A stretch of 64,000 nt of DNA from Rhodoblastus sp963703385 (lineage in GTDB: Bacteria; Pseudomonadota; Alphaproteobacteria; Rhizobiales; Beijerinckiaceae): positions 620,001-684,000 of the forward strand of contig OY969816.1 of the NCBI GenBank assembly GCA_963703385.1. Reading direction: 5' to 3'. The notes beneath the pieces are model-generated. The model saw only the letters and a program-made list of their open reading frames with translations. It ran no database searches and was not told where the DNA came from. The translations under genes and the position numbers were made by a program. Position 1 is the first letter of the stretch, and the number at the start of each line of letters is the position of its first letter. Positions 43,629-52,495 of this stretch are shown here, piece after piece.

Positions 43629-43764
43629 ATACCGATTCCGCATGATTAGAGCATATTCCCAAAAAGTTGCAGACTTTTTGGACAAGAATATGCGTTGAAA
43701 CAATGAGCTAGAGCATTCTTCCGATTCCGAAGGAACGGAAAATGCTCCAATGCGGAATCGGTAT
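43629..43764. repeat. 136-base element with 15-base terminal inverted repeats
   Basis: Perfect ends ATACCGATTCCGCAT (43629-43643) and ATGCGGAATCGGTAT (43750-43764) enclose two more palindromes: the dispersed 43-base one at 43651-43693 and another at 43711-43747 (GAGCATT...AATGCTC). The nested layout, with no coding capacity, looks like a miniature inverted-repeat element. Confidence 0.8.
43651..43693. repeat. Dispersed 43-base palindrome, copy 4
   Basis: Same length and inner AAAAAGTTGCAGACTTTTT as the copy at 5448-5490. It lies inside the 136-base element with terminal inverted repeats. Confidence 0.88.
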
Positions 43765-43957
43765 TCCGCTGGCGCGAAAATCCGCTCACGATTGATCGGA
43801 TTTTCGCGCCAGGGCGTTTCCGTGGGAATTGCGAAGCAATCTTGCGGAAACCGTATGAAAAGGGCGCGCGCTTTCGCTTTACGCCGCTCATGGCTCGTCT
43901 TGCACTCTCCCCGCGCACTTTTCCCGCGCGGCCGCCGCGCGGGGAGAGGCGAACGCG

Positions 43958-44722
43958 TCACGCCTGCGGAACGAAGGCGCCCGGCGGGATCATGCCCTGG
44001 ACATAGGCGAGATAGAGCGCGTCGAGCTGCGCCCACAGGACGTTGCATTTGAACTGCACCGCTTTTACGCAGGCGTCCTGTTCTTCGCGGGTTTTGGCGT
44101 GGCGCTTGATGTAATCGAGCGCGAAATCGGCGTCCTTCGGCGCCTGCGAAAGGCGGCGCTTGAAATAGGCCATCACGTCTTCGCTGATGAAGCTGTAGTT
44201 CTCCAGCATGCCGGCGATGCGCTCGCGATGGATTTTTGGCGCGAACAATTCGGTGAGGGAAGAGGCGACCGCGACCACCAAAGGCTGCTCGGTCACATAG
44301 CGCACATAAGCCTCGACCGCGAAGCGGGTGGCGGGCAGGGCGCCTTCCCTGGACATGACAAAGGCGCGGTCGAGGCCTAGTCCGTCGGTGAGGATCAGCC
44401 AGCGTTCGATGCCGCCTTGCTCTTCGCCGAGGCCGTCATGGTCGTGGATGCGGTGGATCCATTCGCGGCGCAGCGCGCGGTCGTCGGTGCGCGCCATCAG
44501 CGCGGCGTCCTTGCGCGGCACGGCTTCCTGATAGCAATAGCGGTTGAGCGCCCAGGCCTGGACCTGGCCCTTGTTCATCTGGCCGCCATGCAGCATTTTG
44601 TGGAAGATATGCTTGTCGTGATAGCGCTCGGCGCCCACGGCGCGGATGGCGGCTTCGAATTCTTCCGGCGTCAGAAGATCGCTCGGTCCAGGGGTCTTTT
44701 CGGCCACGGCGGCGCTGCCCAT
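43958..44722 (-). CDS. pqqC: Pyrroloquinoline-quinone synthase PqqC
   Basis: PqqC (254 residues) performs the last, oxygen-dependent ring closure and eight-electron oxidation that yields the cofactor PQQ. The sequence shows RYHDKHIFHKMLHGGQMNKG, ALNRYCYQEAVPRKDAALM, IHDHDGLGEEQGGIERWLIL and FAPKIHRERIAGMLENYSFI, all typical. Unusually, it is not next to pqqB and pqqD but lies behind a three-gene ABC importer, about 8 kb from the other pqq genes. Gene spacing after the ATPase gene is 27 bases, so it is probably the last gene of that operon. Confidence 0.95.
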   Translation of the reverse strand: MGSAAVAEKTPGPSDLLTPEEFEAAIRAVGAERYHDKHIFHKMLHGGQMNKGQVQAWALNRYCYQEAVPRKDAALMARTDDRALRREWIHRIHDHDGLGEEQGGIERWLILTDGLGLDRAFVMSREGALPATRFAVEAYVRYVTEQPLVVAVASSLTELFAPKIHRERIAGMLENYSFISEDVMAYFKRRLSQAPKDADFALDYIKRHAKTREEQDACVKAVQFKCNVLWAQLDALYLAYVQGMIPPGAFVPQA

Positions 44723-44749
44723 TGTCTTGCTCCCGTTATCGTTTTCGCG

Positions 44750-45484
44750 TCATGACGCGCCTTCCGAATTACCATTTTCGGGCGCGGCGATCATGTAATA
44801 AATCTCTGCGGCAGCCCTTAAGTTTGTAAGAAGTTCGTCACGCGCCCCGCGCGGCGCGGCGATGGGCAGGCGGCCCCGGATGCGCGCCGGCGCGCGGTCG
44901 AGGAAAATGATCTCGTCGGCCAGCAGCAGCGCGTCGTCCAGATCGTGGGTGGCGATCAGCGCCGTGTTTTTTTGCTCGCCGATCCGCTGCGACAGCAAAG
45001 CGCGCAGGCGCTGGTGCAACGCGCGGTCGAGCGAAGCGAAAGGCTCGTCGAGCAGCAGCAGCTCAGGCTCGATCGCGAAAGCGCGCGCCAGCGCCGCGCG
45101 GCGCGCGAGACCGAGCGAAAGCTGGCCCGGATAATCGCTGCCGTGACCGTCGAGTTCGAAGGCTGCGAGCAGATCGGCGAGCGCGGAATCGTCGAGCTTT
45201 GGCGCGGCGAGGCGGAGATTGTCGGCGACATCGCGCCAGGGCAACAGGCGCGGCTCCTGGAACACCATGCCGAGGCGCCTCCGCGCGCCGCGCACGGCGC
45301 CGGAAAAGTCGCGGTCGAGCCCGGCGACGATGCGCAACAGGCTGCTCTTGCCGCAGCCCGAGGGGCCGAGCAAGGCGACGATCGCGCCTTCCGCGACTTC
45401 GAGAGCGAAATCCTCGAACACCAGCCGCTCGCCGCCGCCGGCGAGCCGGTAGGACTTGCGGGAAATCCTGATCTCAAGGGCCAT
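44750..45484 (-). CDS. ABC transporter ATP-binding protein (NitT/TauT type)
   Basis: A 244-residue ATPase. Walker A is GPSGCGKSSLL, the Q-loop FQEPRLLPWRDV, signature LSLGLARRAALARAFA (a variant of LSGGQ), Walker B LLLLDEPFASLD and the H-loop ATHDLDDAL. It energises the adjacent permease. It overlaps the permease gene by 11 bases. Together with the binding protein gene it makes a complete importer located between the methanol dehydrogenase genes and pqqC. Confidence 0.93.
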   Translation of the reverse strand: MALEIRISRKSYRLAGGGERLVFEDFALEVAEGAIVALLGPSGCGKSSLLRIVAGLDRDFSGAVRGARRRLGMVFQEPRLLPWRDVADNLRLAAPKLDDSALADLLAAFELDGHGSDYPGQLSLGLARRAALARAFAIEPELLLLDEPFASLDRALHQRLRALLSQRIGEQKNTALIATHDLDDALLLADEIIFLDRAPARIRGRLPIAAPRGARDELLTNLRAAAEIYYMIAAPENGNSEGAS

Positions 45485-46211
45485 GGCGAAGGCGCCAGTT
45501 TGCGGCCTTTTCCGCCGGCCGCAGCACGAAGGTCTCGGCCAGCATCATCAGCGCGACGAACGGCAAGGCATAGGCGAGCAGAAGTTTGAGATCGAACAGC
45601 TGAAACGCCTCGTTCATCTTGAAGCCGACGCCATTGGGGCGGCCGAGCAGTTCGACCACCAGCACGATCTTCCACACCAGAGCCAGGCCGCCGCGCGCCG
45701 CCGCCGCGAAAAAGGGCGCGAGTTGCGGCGCGACCACATGGCGCCAGCGCCGCCAGCGCGAAAAGGCGAAGGCGCGCGCCATTTCGTCGAGCGCCGGATC
45801 GAGCGCGCGGGCGCCCTCGCGCAAAGTGACGACCGCGTTGGGCAATTTGTTGAGCGCGATCGCCGCCAAGGCGGAGACTTCGTTCAGCCCGCCCCAGATA
45901 TAGGCGAACATGATGACGACGAGCGCCGGCGTGTTGAGCAGGATCACCACCCAGGGATCGACCAGCCGGTCGAGCCAGGGCAGGCGGCCGAGCGCGACGC
46001 CAAGCGCCGAACCGGCGACCATGGCGAGCGAAAAGCCGGCCAGAGCCCGCGCCAGGGTGACGCCGAGATTGAAGGCCAGCGCGCCGCTGCGCGCCTCCGC
46101 GACCATGGTTTCGACCACCGCCCCCGGCGCCGGGAGATAATGCGGGCCGAGCTGCCGCGCGCCGAACTGCCACAGCGCCAGAAACAGGAGGATCGAAATC
46201 AGCCGCGTCAT
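45474..46211 (-). CDS. ABC transporter permease (NitT/TauT type)
   Basis: A 245-residue inner membrane permease with about six helices and the EAA-type coupling loop around DEMARAFAFSRWRRWRHVVA. It begins MTRLISILLFLALWQFGARQ and ends within the ATPase gene (11-base overlap), with a four-base overlap of its start with the binding protein gene. The substrate cannot be read from the sequence. Position in a PQQ-methanol dehydrogenase cluster makes a metal, metallophore or other PQQ-pathway cargo possible but unproven. Confidence 0.92.
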   Translation of the reverse strand: MTRLISILLFLALWQFGARQLGPHYLPAPGAVVETMVAEARSGALAFNLGVTLARALAGFSLAMVAGSALGVALGRLPWLDRLVDPWVVILLNTPALVVIMFAYIWGGLNEVSALAAIALNKLPNAVVTLREGARALDPALDEMARAFAFSRWRRWRHVVAPQLAPFFAAAARGGLALVWKIVLVVELLGRPNGVGFKMNEAFQLFDLKLLLAYALPFVALMMLAETFVLRPAEKAANWRLRHGP

Positions 46212-47179
46212 GGACGGTAGAACACGCCGGGATCGAGCTCCGCCGCCTTGCCGACCAGTTGCGGCCCGCCGACCTCGGCCAGAACCTTGTAGATCGCGGC
46301 GGCGTCGGCCTGATATTGCGCGACCGTCGCGGTCGGGACGCCGTCGCGGTAATAGCGCCGCAGGATCGCCAGCGTTTTCGCGTCGCCGACGCCGGTCATC
46401 GGCGCGATTTTGCTAAAAGCTTCGTCATTGTCGGCGATCAGCTTTTTCGCCTTCATCATCATGGCGAAAAAGCGTTTCAGGAGATCGGCGTTTTTCGCGG
46501 CGAATTCCTCGGTAAAGACATAGCCGGTGACGATGAGCGGATGTTGGGCGCCCAGGTCGCGCTCGACATCGGCCATGTCGATGACGCGGGCGAAGCCTTT
46601 GGCTTCGAGCCTGGCGGCGAAGATGAAAAATTCCAGCGCCGCGTCGAGTTCGCCCTGCGCCAGCTTTTCGGCGAGCAGCGGCGGCGCGCCGAACGCCGGC
46701 TGAGACTGCGCCTTGAGATCGACGCCCTGTTTCAGCGCCCAGGCCTGAAGCAGCAGCCAGCTCTTGTCGAGCGAGCCGCCGGCGACGCCGATTTTTTTCC
46801 CGACGAGGTCGGAGGCCTTCCATGGAGCTGCAGCGGCTTTCGCCATCACCGCGCCGAGGGCGGTCGAATGGGGATAGAAGACGAGAGGCGTTCCCAGCCC
46901 GCGCTCGCGCGCGACCCACAGCCAGTCGGACAGGATGACGTCGGCGCCGCCGCCCATCAGCGCGACCTTGCCGGCTTCGGTGGTCGCGAGCCGGGTGGTC
47001 TCGAAATCGATCCCGGCTTCCTTGTCGAGCCCATAGGCGCGGAGAATCGCCAGCTCCCAGGCGAAGGTTCCGGTCGCCTGGACCGCGAGGCGCAGTTTTT
47101 CCGCGGCGCGCGCCGAACAGGGCAGGGCGAGCGCGGCGGCGCTCGCGGCGAGGAAAAGGCGGCGCGAAAGGGAACGCAC
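46208..47179 (-). CDS. ABC transporter substrate-binding protein
   Basis: A 323-residue periplasmic binding protein of the NMT1/SsuA type. The likely start is the GTG at 47179, giving a signal peptide with a twin-arginine-like motif (SLSRRLFLAASAAALALPC) and cleavage near ARAAEK. The mature part shows AWELAILRAYGLDKEAGIDF, LSDWLWVARERGLGTPLVFY and KIGVAGGSLDKSWLLLQAWA. Upstream it is separated by 22 bases from the response regulator gene and downstream it overlaps the permease. The natural ligand is unknown; NitT/TauT relatives bind sulfonates, nitrate or pyrimidine precursors, and a lanthanide-associated cargo is a hypothesis. Confidence 0.88.
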   Translation of the reverse strand: MRSLSRRLFLAASAAALALPCSARAAEKLRLAVQATGTFAWELAILRAYGLDKEAGIDFETTRLATTEAGKVALMGGGADVILSDWLWVARERGLGTPLVFYPHSTALGAVMAKAAAAPWKASDLVGKKIGVAGGSLDKSWLLLQAWALKQGVDLKAQSQPAFGAPPLLAEKLAQGELDAALEFFIFAARLEAKGFARVIDMADVERDLGAQHPLIVTGYVFTEEFAAKNADLLKRFFAMMMKAKKLIADNDEAFSKIAPMTGVGDAKTLAILRRYYRDGVPTATVAQYQADAAAIYKVLAEVGGPQLVGKAAELDPGVFYRP

Positions 47180-47201
47180 AACGGAAACTTTCGCAGCGGC
47201 G

Positions 47202-47891
47202 TTAATGGGACAGGCCTTTGTCGCCGCCGGCATGGCTTTCGCCGGCGTTTGACGCGAAATCCATCTTGCCGACCTCGATCGCCGCCTTGGTGCGGCTGTA
47301 AACATTCAGCTTGCGCAGGATTTCCGAGACATGGGCCTTGACCGTGGTTTCGGCGACGCCGAGTTCATAGGCGATCTGCTTGTTCTGCAAGCCGGCGCGG
47401 ATCATGTCGAGCACGCGCAACTGCTGGGGCGTCAGATCCTTCAGGCGGCGCAGCATGTCCTCGCGCTGAATCTCGGAGGGCTGCGGCTGGTCGAGGTCGC
47501 GGAAACGCTCCGGCAGATAGATCGAGCCGTTGAGCACTTCGCTGATGGCGTGGGCGAGTTCGCTCTTGGACGTCGCCTTGGAGACGAAGCCGGCGGCGCC
47601 GAGGGCCAGCAGGTCGCGCACCACGCGCGGGTCCTCGTGGGCCGAGACCACCATGATCGGTAGGTGCGGATAAGCCGCGCGCACCCGCACCAGGCCGGAC
47701 AGGCCGGTGGTTCCCGGCAGGAAAAGGTCGAACAGGCCGAGATCGATGTTTTTCTCGCGCGCCAGCACGTTCATCGCGTCGTCGATCGACGTCGCCTCGA
47801 AGATTTCGCAATTCGGACGCTCCAGCCGCACCGCGCTTTCCAGCGCCTCGCGAAACAGGGGATGATCGTCCACGATCAAGATCCGCGTCAT
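47202..47891 (-). CDS. LuxR-type two-component response regulator
   Basis: A 229-residue regulator: receiver domain with RILIVDDHPLFREALESAVR and the phospho-acceptor aspartate in LGLFDLFLPGTTGLSG, and a C-terminal LuxR helix-turn-helix (LTPQQLRVLDMIRAGLQNKQ, IAYELGVAETTVKAHVSEIL). In methylotrophs, regulators such as MxaB of this type control methanol dehydrogenase genes, so it may be its counterpart. No sensor kinase lies nearby. It begins 231 bases after the xoxF stop, behind the xoxF terminator, so it probably has its own promoter and drives the ABC importer and pqqC genes. Confidence 0.9.
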   Translation of the reverse strand: MTRILIVDDHPLFREALESAVRLERPNCEIFEATSIDDAMNVLAREKNIDLGLFDLFLPGTTGLSGLVRVRAAYPHLPIMVVSAHEDPRVVRDLLALGAAGFVSKATSKSELAHAISEVLNGSIYLPERFRDLDQPQPSEIQREDMLRRLKDLTPQQLRVLDMIRAGLQNKQIAYELGVAETTVKAHVSEILRKLNVYSRTKAAIEVGKMDFASNAGESHAGGDKGLSH

Positions 47892-48024
47892 CCTGGCCTT
47901 CCTCCGCCGAAATATTTTTTCCACGCGCGGAAACGCCGCCGCCCTGCGATGGGTCGGCGAAGTCGCACGGGTTGCGGCGGCTGGATTCTGCGCCCTCGCG
48001 CCGCCGCGCGCAAGCCGTCGAAAG

Positions 48025-48057
48025 CAAAAGGCGGCCGCGTGTCGCACGGCCGCCTTC
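48025..48057 (-). terminator. Intrinsic terminator of xoxF
   Basis: Read on the minus strand, a stem (GGCGGCCG / CGGCCGCC) with a loop of about nine bases is followed by TTTTGCTTT, roughly 65 bases after the xoxF stop. It separates the xoxF operon from the response regulator gene. Confidence 0.7.
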
Positions 48058-48122
48058 CGCATTGATCTGGCGCTCGGCCCAAGGCTCGACTTCAAGCCGA
48101 GCCCGGGGTCAGGCCGGATGGC

Positions 48123-49896
48123 TCATTGGCCGGCGGTGTGCGAGGCCAGCTTGAACGTCCAGTACGAGCCGCCCTGGTTGATGCCCTTGAAGGTCTTGGC
48201 GACTTCGCCGCCCCACAGAGGCACGGCGCCGCCCCAGCCCGCGGCCACGCCGATCATCTGCGTTCCGTCCTGGTCCCAGGTGATCGGCGGCGCGACAATG
48301 CCGGTGCCGACATTGAACTTCCACAGGATCGCGCCGGTCTTGGCGTCGAAGGCCATCAGATAGCCTTCGGGCGTGCCGGTGAAGACCAGGCCGCCGGCGG
48401 TGGTGAGAACGCCGGCCCACAGCGGAGCCTTGTTCTTGTATTCCCACACCACCTTCTGCGCGATCGGGTCGATCGCCTTGAGCGAGCCGATATGATCGTC
48501 GAACACCGGCTTGATGTTGAAGCCGGCGCCGAGATAGGCCGCGCCCTTCTTGTAGACGACCGGCTCGTTGTGGATGTCCATGCCCCATTCGTTGGACGGA
48601 ACGTAGAACAGGTGGGTCTGGTCGTCATAGGAGATCGGCATCTGGTTCTTGCCGCCGAGGAAGGACGGAACCGCGAACACCGAAGTGCCTTCCTTGCCGT
48701 CGGCCGACTTGGTCGGGTCGCCCGGACGCATGGCGTCGTCGTAGATCGGGCGGCCGGTCTTGTCGATGCCCTTGGCCCAGCTGATCTTGCTGACGAAGGG
48801 CATGGCGTGGAGGAACTTGCCGTTGGTGCGGTCGAGCACATAGAAGAAGCCGTTGCGGTCGGCGGTGGCGCCGAGCTTCATCTCCTTGCCATGGACCTTG
48901 GCGTCGAACGGAATGAATTCGTTCACGCCGTCGTAGTCCCAGCCGTCATGCGGGGTGGTCTGGAAGCCCCAAACGAAATCGCCGTTTTCCGGATTGATCG
49001 CGACGCGCGACGAGGTCCAGCGGTTGTCGCCCGGACGCAGTCCAGGAGTTCCACGGCGCCGGATTGCCGGTGCCGAAGAAGATCAGCTTGGTTTCGGGAT
49101 CGTAGGTGCCGCCGAGCCAGGGGGCGCCGCCGCCGGTCTTGTACATGTCACCCGGCCAGGTTTCGTTGGCCTTGCCGGTCATGGTGGTGTCCTTGCCCTG
49201 GTAGGAGCCGGTCAGGCCCTCGAGGACGGGACGGCTCCACACCAGTTCGCCGGTGTCGACATTGCGCGCCTCGACGCGGCCGACGACGCCGAATTCGCCG
49301 CCGGAGACGCCGGTGATGACGAGCGCGCCATTGGCCTTGGTCGGGACGATCAGGGGCGCGGCGGAATAGGAATAGCCGGCCTTGAAATCGTCGATCGCCT
49401 TATGCCAGATCTTCTTGCCGGTCTTGGCGTCGAGCGCGAAGATCTGGGCGTCGAGCGTGCCGAAGAACACCTTGTCGCCATAAATCGCCGCGCCGCGGTT
49501 GATCACGTCGCAGCAGGGCATGATGCCTTCGGGCAGACGGGCGTCGTATTCCCACAGCTTTTCGCCGGTCTTGGCGTTCATCGCGTAAAGGCGGCTATAG
49601 GAGCCGGTGACATAGAGGACGCCGTCATAAACCAGGGCCTGGGCTTCCTGGCCGCGCTGCTTTTCGCCGCCGAAGGAGAACGACCAGGCCGGAACCAGAT
49701 CCTTGACGGTCGAGGTGTTGATCTGCTTCAGCGGGCTGAAGCGATGCGCCTGCAGGCCCATGCCATTGGTGACGATCTGCTTGGTGTTGGTGGCGTCGTT
49801 CAGCAGATCCGCGTCGGTGACGCCGGCCGCCTGTGCGGCGCCGGCAAAGGCGATCCCCAGAGCGGAGACGCCGGCCAGAAGAGTGCTTTTCATCAT
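48123..49896 (-). pseudogene. xoxF: XoxF-type lanthanide-dependent methanol dehydrogenase, frameshifted in this sequence
   Basis: A gene of about 590 residues for the periplasmic PQQ enzyme oxidising methanol. A signal peptide (MKSTLLAGVSALGIAFAGAA) is followed by the propeller. PQQ-binding marks are the vicinal cysteines in GIMPCCDVINRGAAIYG and repeats such as GEKLWEYDARLPEG. The segment HDGWDYDGVNE carries the DYD pattern whose second aspartate marks lanthanide-using XoxF; calcium-type MxaF has Ala there. The gene is split: after APWNSW one extra base (49041) shifts the frame, and the correct reading LRPGDNRWTSSRVAINP continues to 48123. Probably a sequence error, as the rest of the cluster is intact. 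Start chosen at 49896 after GGGAGGA. Confidence 0.88.
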
Positions 49897-49986
49897 TCTC
49901 ATTCCTCCCAGAGACAAGCGCCGGCGAAGCCGGCGCCATTCCTGCGCGCGGCGGGGAGCCCCGTCGCGCGCAACGACCGCACGCGG

Positions 49987-50826
49987 TCAATCTTCTTGCG
50001 GCGGCGGGCGCCAGGAGACGCCATACGACGCAAAAATCTTCTTCAACTCGCCGGATTTCGACAGGTCGGCGACCGCCTTGTCGATCGCGTCGGCGAGATC
50101 GATGGAATCGGCCTTCACCGCGCCGCCGACCGGCCAGGTCTTGGCCAGGGGGTGCTGCGGATAGACGATCGTCACCGGGCGCGACGTCTGATGGGCGAGA
50201 GTCTCGACCATCGCCGCCTCGCCATAGAAGGCGACCACCTCGCCCTTGTCGTAAGCCTCGGCGGCCTTGGCCTCGCCATGCACATGGACCACGTTCGCGA
50301 TGAGCTTGTGGTCGCGCGCCGAAAGCAGGATGATGTCGGACAAGGTTTCCATGTCCACGGCCACCTTCTCACGTTCGAACAGCGCGAAATCCCTGGCGGC
50401 GCCGGCCTTGGCGGGATCGACCGCCAGGGCCAGACCTTCCATCTGGTAGGGCACCGTCAGCTTGACCCTGTCGTTGTCCGCCTCGATCTGCGAATCGTTG
50501 GGGACATGCAGCATCACGTCGCCGGGCTGTTCGCCGAGCACCGTGCCCTTCCACACGCCATTGCGCAGATCGTCGTTGATGTTGTCGTCGGCGCGCACCA
50601 GAAAGTAATCGACCTGGACGCCCAGGGCCTTGGCGAGCGCGGCGCCGATATCGACATCCACGCCTTTCAGCTTGCCGTTTTCCTCCCATGACCATGGCTT
50701 GTAGTCGCGATAAACCGATACGCGCAGAACGCCACTCGACTGCACGTCATGCAGCGGACGCGCCGAGGCCGCCGGCGCCGCGCAAACCGCAGCGAAAAAA
50801 ACGAGCGCGCGTAGGCTCGCGCGCAT
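49987..50826 (-). CDS. xoxJ: XoxJ periplasmic binding protein of methanol dehydrogenase cluster
   Basis: A 279-residue substrate-binding-protein-like periplasmic protein that accompanies xoxF/xoxG (MxaJ family). It has a signal peptide (ALVFFAAVCAAPAASA), then VLRVSVYRDYKPWSWEENGK, LKGVDVDIGAALAKALGVQV and the late ELKKIFASYGVSWRPPPQ. It is thought to help mature or assemble the dehydrogenase rather than to transport. Its ATG lies one base from the xoxG stop, so the two genes are tightly coupled, and xoxF follows 90 bases later. Confidence 0.9.
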   Translation of the reverse strand: MRASLRALVFFAAVCAAPAASARPLHDVQSSGVLRVSVYRDYKPWSWEENGKLKGVDVDIGAALAKALGVQVDYFLVRADDNINDDLRNGVWKGTVLGEQPGDVMLHVPNDSQIEADNDRVKLTVPYQMEGLALAVDPAKAGAARDFALFEREKVAVDMETLSDIILLSARDHKLIANVVHVHGEAKAAEAYDKGEVVAFYGEAAMVETLAHQTSRPVTIVYPQHPLAKTWPVGGAVKADSIDLADAIDKAVADLSKSGELKKIFASYGVSWRPPPQED

Positions 50827-51273
50827 TTATTGCGAATCGCCCTGGTAGCGGGAGTCGAGATAGGTGCGGATCGCCCACATGGCTTCCTGTGACAGGATGC
50901 CTTCGAAATGGGGCATCTTGGTCACGCCGTTCTGGGTATAGCCGTGGCGGATGCGGTTGATGAACCAGGCGTCGCCGTCCGCGCCCTTGTCGAGATAGCG
51001 CAGGTCGGGGGCAAGGCCGCCCGAGATCGCCTCGATGCCATGGCAGCGGGCGCAATTCTGGTTGAAGCCGGAGGCGCCGATCTTGGTCGCGAGATCCTGG
51101 AATTTGGTGCCGCGATAGGGGTTCTTCTCGAGCCAGTCCTTGCCGACATCCGGCAGGCCCGTGGTGTCGACCGGCTGAGGCGTCACATTGCCGTGCGCCA
51201 TGACGCGCTGAGCGCCGAAAAGAGTCATGCAGACAGCAAGGGTCAAGCCGAGTTTTCGGGTGGTTAGCGCCAC
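50827..51273 (-). CDS. xoxG: XoxG-type cytochrome c
   Basis: A 148-residue periplasmic cytochrome c, the electron acceptor of the XoxF dehydrogenase. A signal peptide (LTLAVCMTLFGAQRVMAHG) precedes a single haem site CARCH in NQNCARCHGIEAISGG; the methionine ligand is probably in KMPHFEGIL. Other marks are VGKDWLEKNPYRGTKFQDLA and DAWFINRIRHGYTQNGV. The start is the GTG at 51273 with a GGAGG ribosome binding site; a longer frame to 51363 is not used. It lies directly upstream of xoxJ. Confidence 0.92.
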   Translation of the reverse strand: MALTTRKLGLTLAVCMTLFGAQRVMAHGNVTPQPVDTTGLPDVGKDWLEKNPYRGTKFQDLATKIGASGFNQNCARCHGIEAISGGLAPDLRYLDKGADGDAWFINRIRHGYTQNGVTKMPHFEGILSQEAMWAIRTYLDSRYQGDSQ

Positions 51274-51376
51274 GATTTCCTCCAAATTTTGATCGATCTT
51301 AGAGCGCGGCTCGGTGAGTGGAATTGTACTTTGGCGCCCTTGAAGGAGGCGCCGACTCCCCATCGCCGAGCAACGG

Positions 51377-52495
51377 TCAGGCGTCGCTGCTCTCGCGCGC
51401 GCGCTCGATGCGGCGCGGGACGAATCCCTCGATCATTTCGGCGGAATCGCGGGCGGCGATTTCGGCGATCAGGGCATGGCGGGGCGACTTCACGCAGATC
51501 GGATCGCAGGCCGCCGCGTCGCCGGCGAGCGCCAGGGCCTGGCAGCGGCAGCCGCCGAAATCGACTTCCTTGCGCTCGCAGGAGCGGCAGGGCTCCTGCA
51601 TCCAGTCAGTGCCGCGGAAGGCGTTGAAGCCCGGCGAATCCGCCCAGATGTCGGCCAGGCGCCTTTCGCGCGCGTTCCAGAATTCGAGGCCGGGAATGGT
51701 CTCGGCCGCATGGCAGGGGAGGACCTTGCCCTGGGGCGTGACATTCATGCTCAGCCGGCCCCAGCCGCTCATGCAGGCCTTGGGATATTTCGCATGGTAG
51801 TCGGGGGCGACATGATCGACGACGATCTGTCCCTTGTAGCGCTCGCGACGCTCCTCGACTTCCGCGTAAGCCTTTTCGCTCTGCGCGCGGGTCGGCATCA
51901 GGTGGGAGCGGTTGAGCAGGGCCCAGCCGTAATATTGGGTGTGGGCGATCTCGATTCGCCGCGCGCCGAGCCGCACCGCGAGATCGACCATTTCGGCGGC
52001 GCGCTCGACATTGGCGCGATGGATCACCGCATTGACGGTGAGCGGCAGGCCTTCCTCGACGATCCAGCCGGCGACCTCCAGCTTTTTCGCGAAGCCGCCG
52101 TCGTAGCCGCCGATCCAGTCGGCGCCTTTCGGCTCCGAATCCTGGATCGAGAGCTGCACATGGTCGAGGCCGCTCGCCGCGAGTTCGCCCAGCGAAGCCC
52201 TGGTCAGGCCGACGCCGGAGGTGATCAGGTTGGTGTAAAGGTCGAGCTTGGCGCAATGTTCGACCAGTTCGCGCAGGTCGCGCCGCGAGGCCGGCTCGCC
52301 GCCCGACAGATGGACATGCAGCACGCCGAGGGCCGCGGCCTCGGTGAAAATGTCCTTCCATGCTTCAGCGGACATTTCCGTCGCGCGCCCGCCCATGGCG
52401 AGTGGATTGGAGCAATAGGGGCAGGACAGCGGGCAGCGATAGGTCAGCTCCGCCAGCAAAGCGGAGGGCGGCGCGAGGGGGGGATTCGTGGTCAT
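51377..52495 (-). CDS. pqqE: PqqA peptide cyclase PqqE (radical SAM)
   Basis: PqqE (372 residues) is the radical SAM enzyme that cross-links the Glu and Tyr of PqqA, the first chemical step of PQQ biosynthesis. The SAM-binding cluster motif is CPLSCPYC, close to the N-terminus. The C-terminal SPASM region contains KACMSGWGRLSMNVTPQGKV and the cysteines in QEPCRSCERKEVDFGGCRC. The ATG at 52495 overlaps the pqqD stop by four bases, so pqqD (the PqqA-binding chaperone) and pqqE are coupled. xoxG begins 103 bases downstream. Confidence 0.95.
   Translation of the reverse strand: MTTNPPLAPPSALLAELTYRCPLSCPYCSNPLAMGGRATEMSAEAWKDIFTEAAALGVLHVHLSGGEPASRRDLRELVEHCAKLDLYTNLITSGVGLTRASLGELAASGLDHVQLSIQDSEPKGADWIGGYDGGFAKKLEVAGWIVEEGLPLTVNAVIHRANVERAAEMVDLAVRLGARRIEIAHTQYYGWALLNRSHLMPTRAQSEKAYAEVEERRERYKGQIVVDHVAPDYHAKYPKACMSGWGRLSMNVTPQGKVLPCHAAETIPGLEFWNARERRLADIWADSPGFNAFRGTDWMQEPCRSCERKEVDFGGCRCQALALAGDAAACDPICVKSPRHALIAEIAARDSAEMIEGFVPRRIERARESSDA

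Larger units (their letters stand above)
43468..43957. other. Repeat-rich intergenic region
   Basis: 490 bases between the YihY-like gene and pqqC. It holds the 12-base tandem repeat at 43468-43515, the 136-base element at 43629-43764 and a further inverted pair around 43775-43815 (GGCGCGAAAATCCG / CGGATTTTCGCGCC). Frames here run through the repeats and are not believed. Confidence 0.6.

Noticed and set aside
43646..43918. Minus-strand frame of 90 codons before pqqC
   Set aside because: It crosses the 136-base repeat element and is probably a by-product of the repeats.
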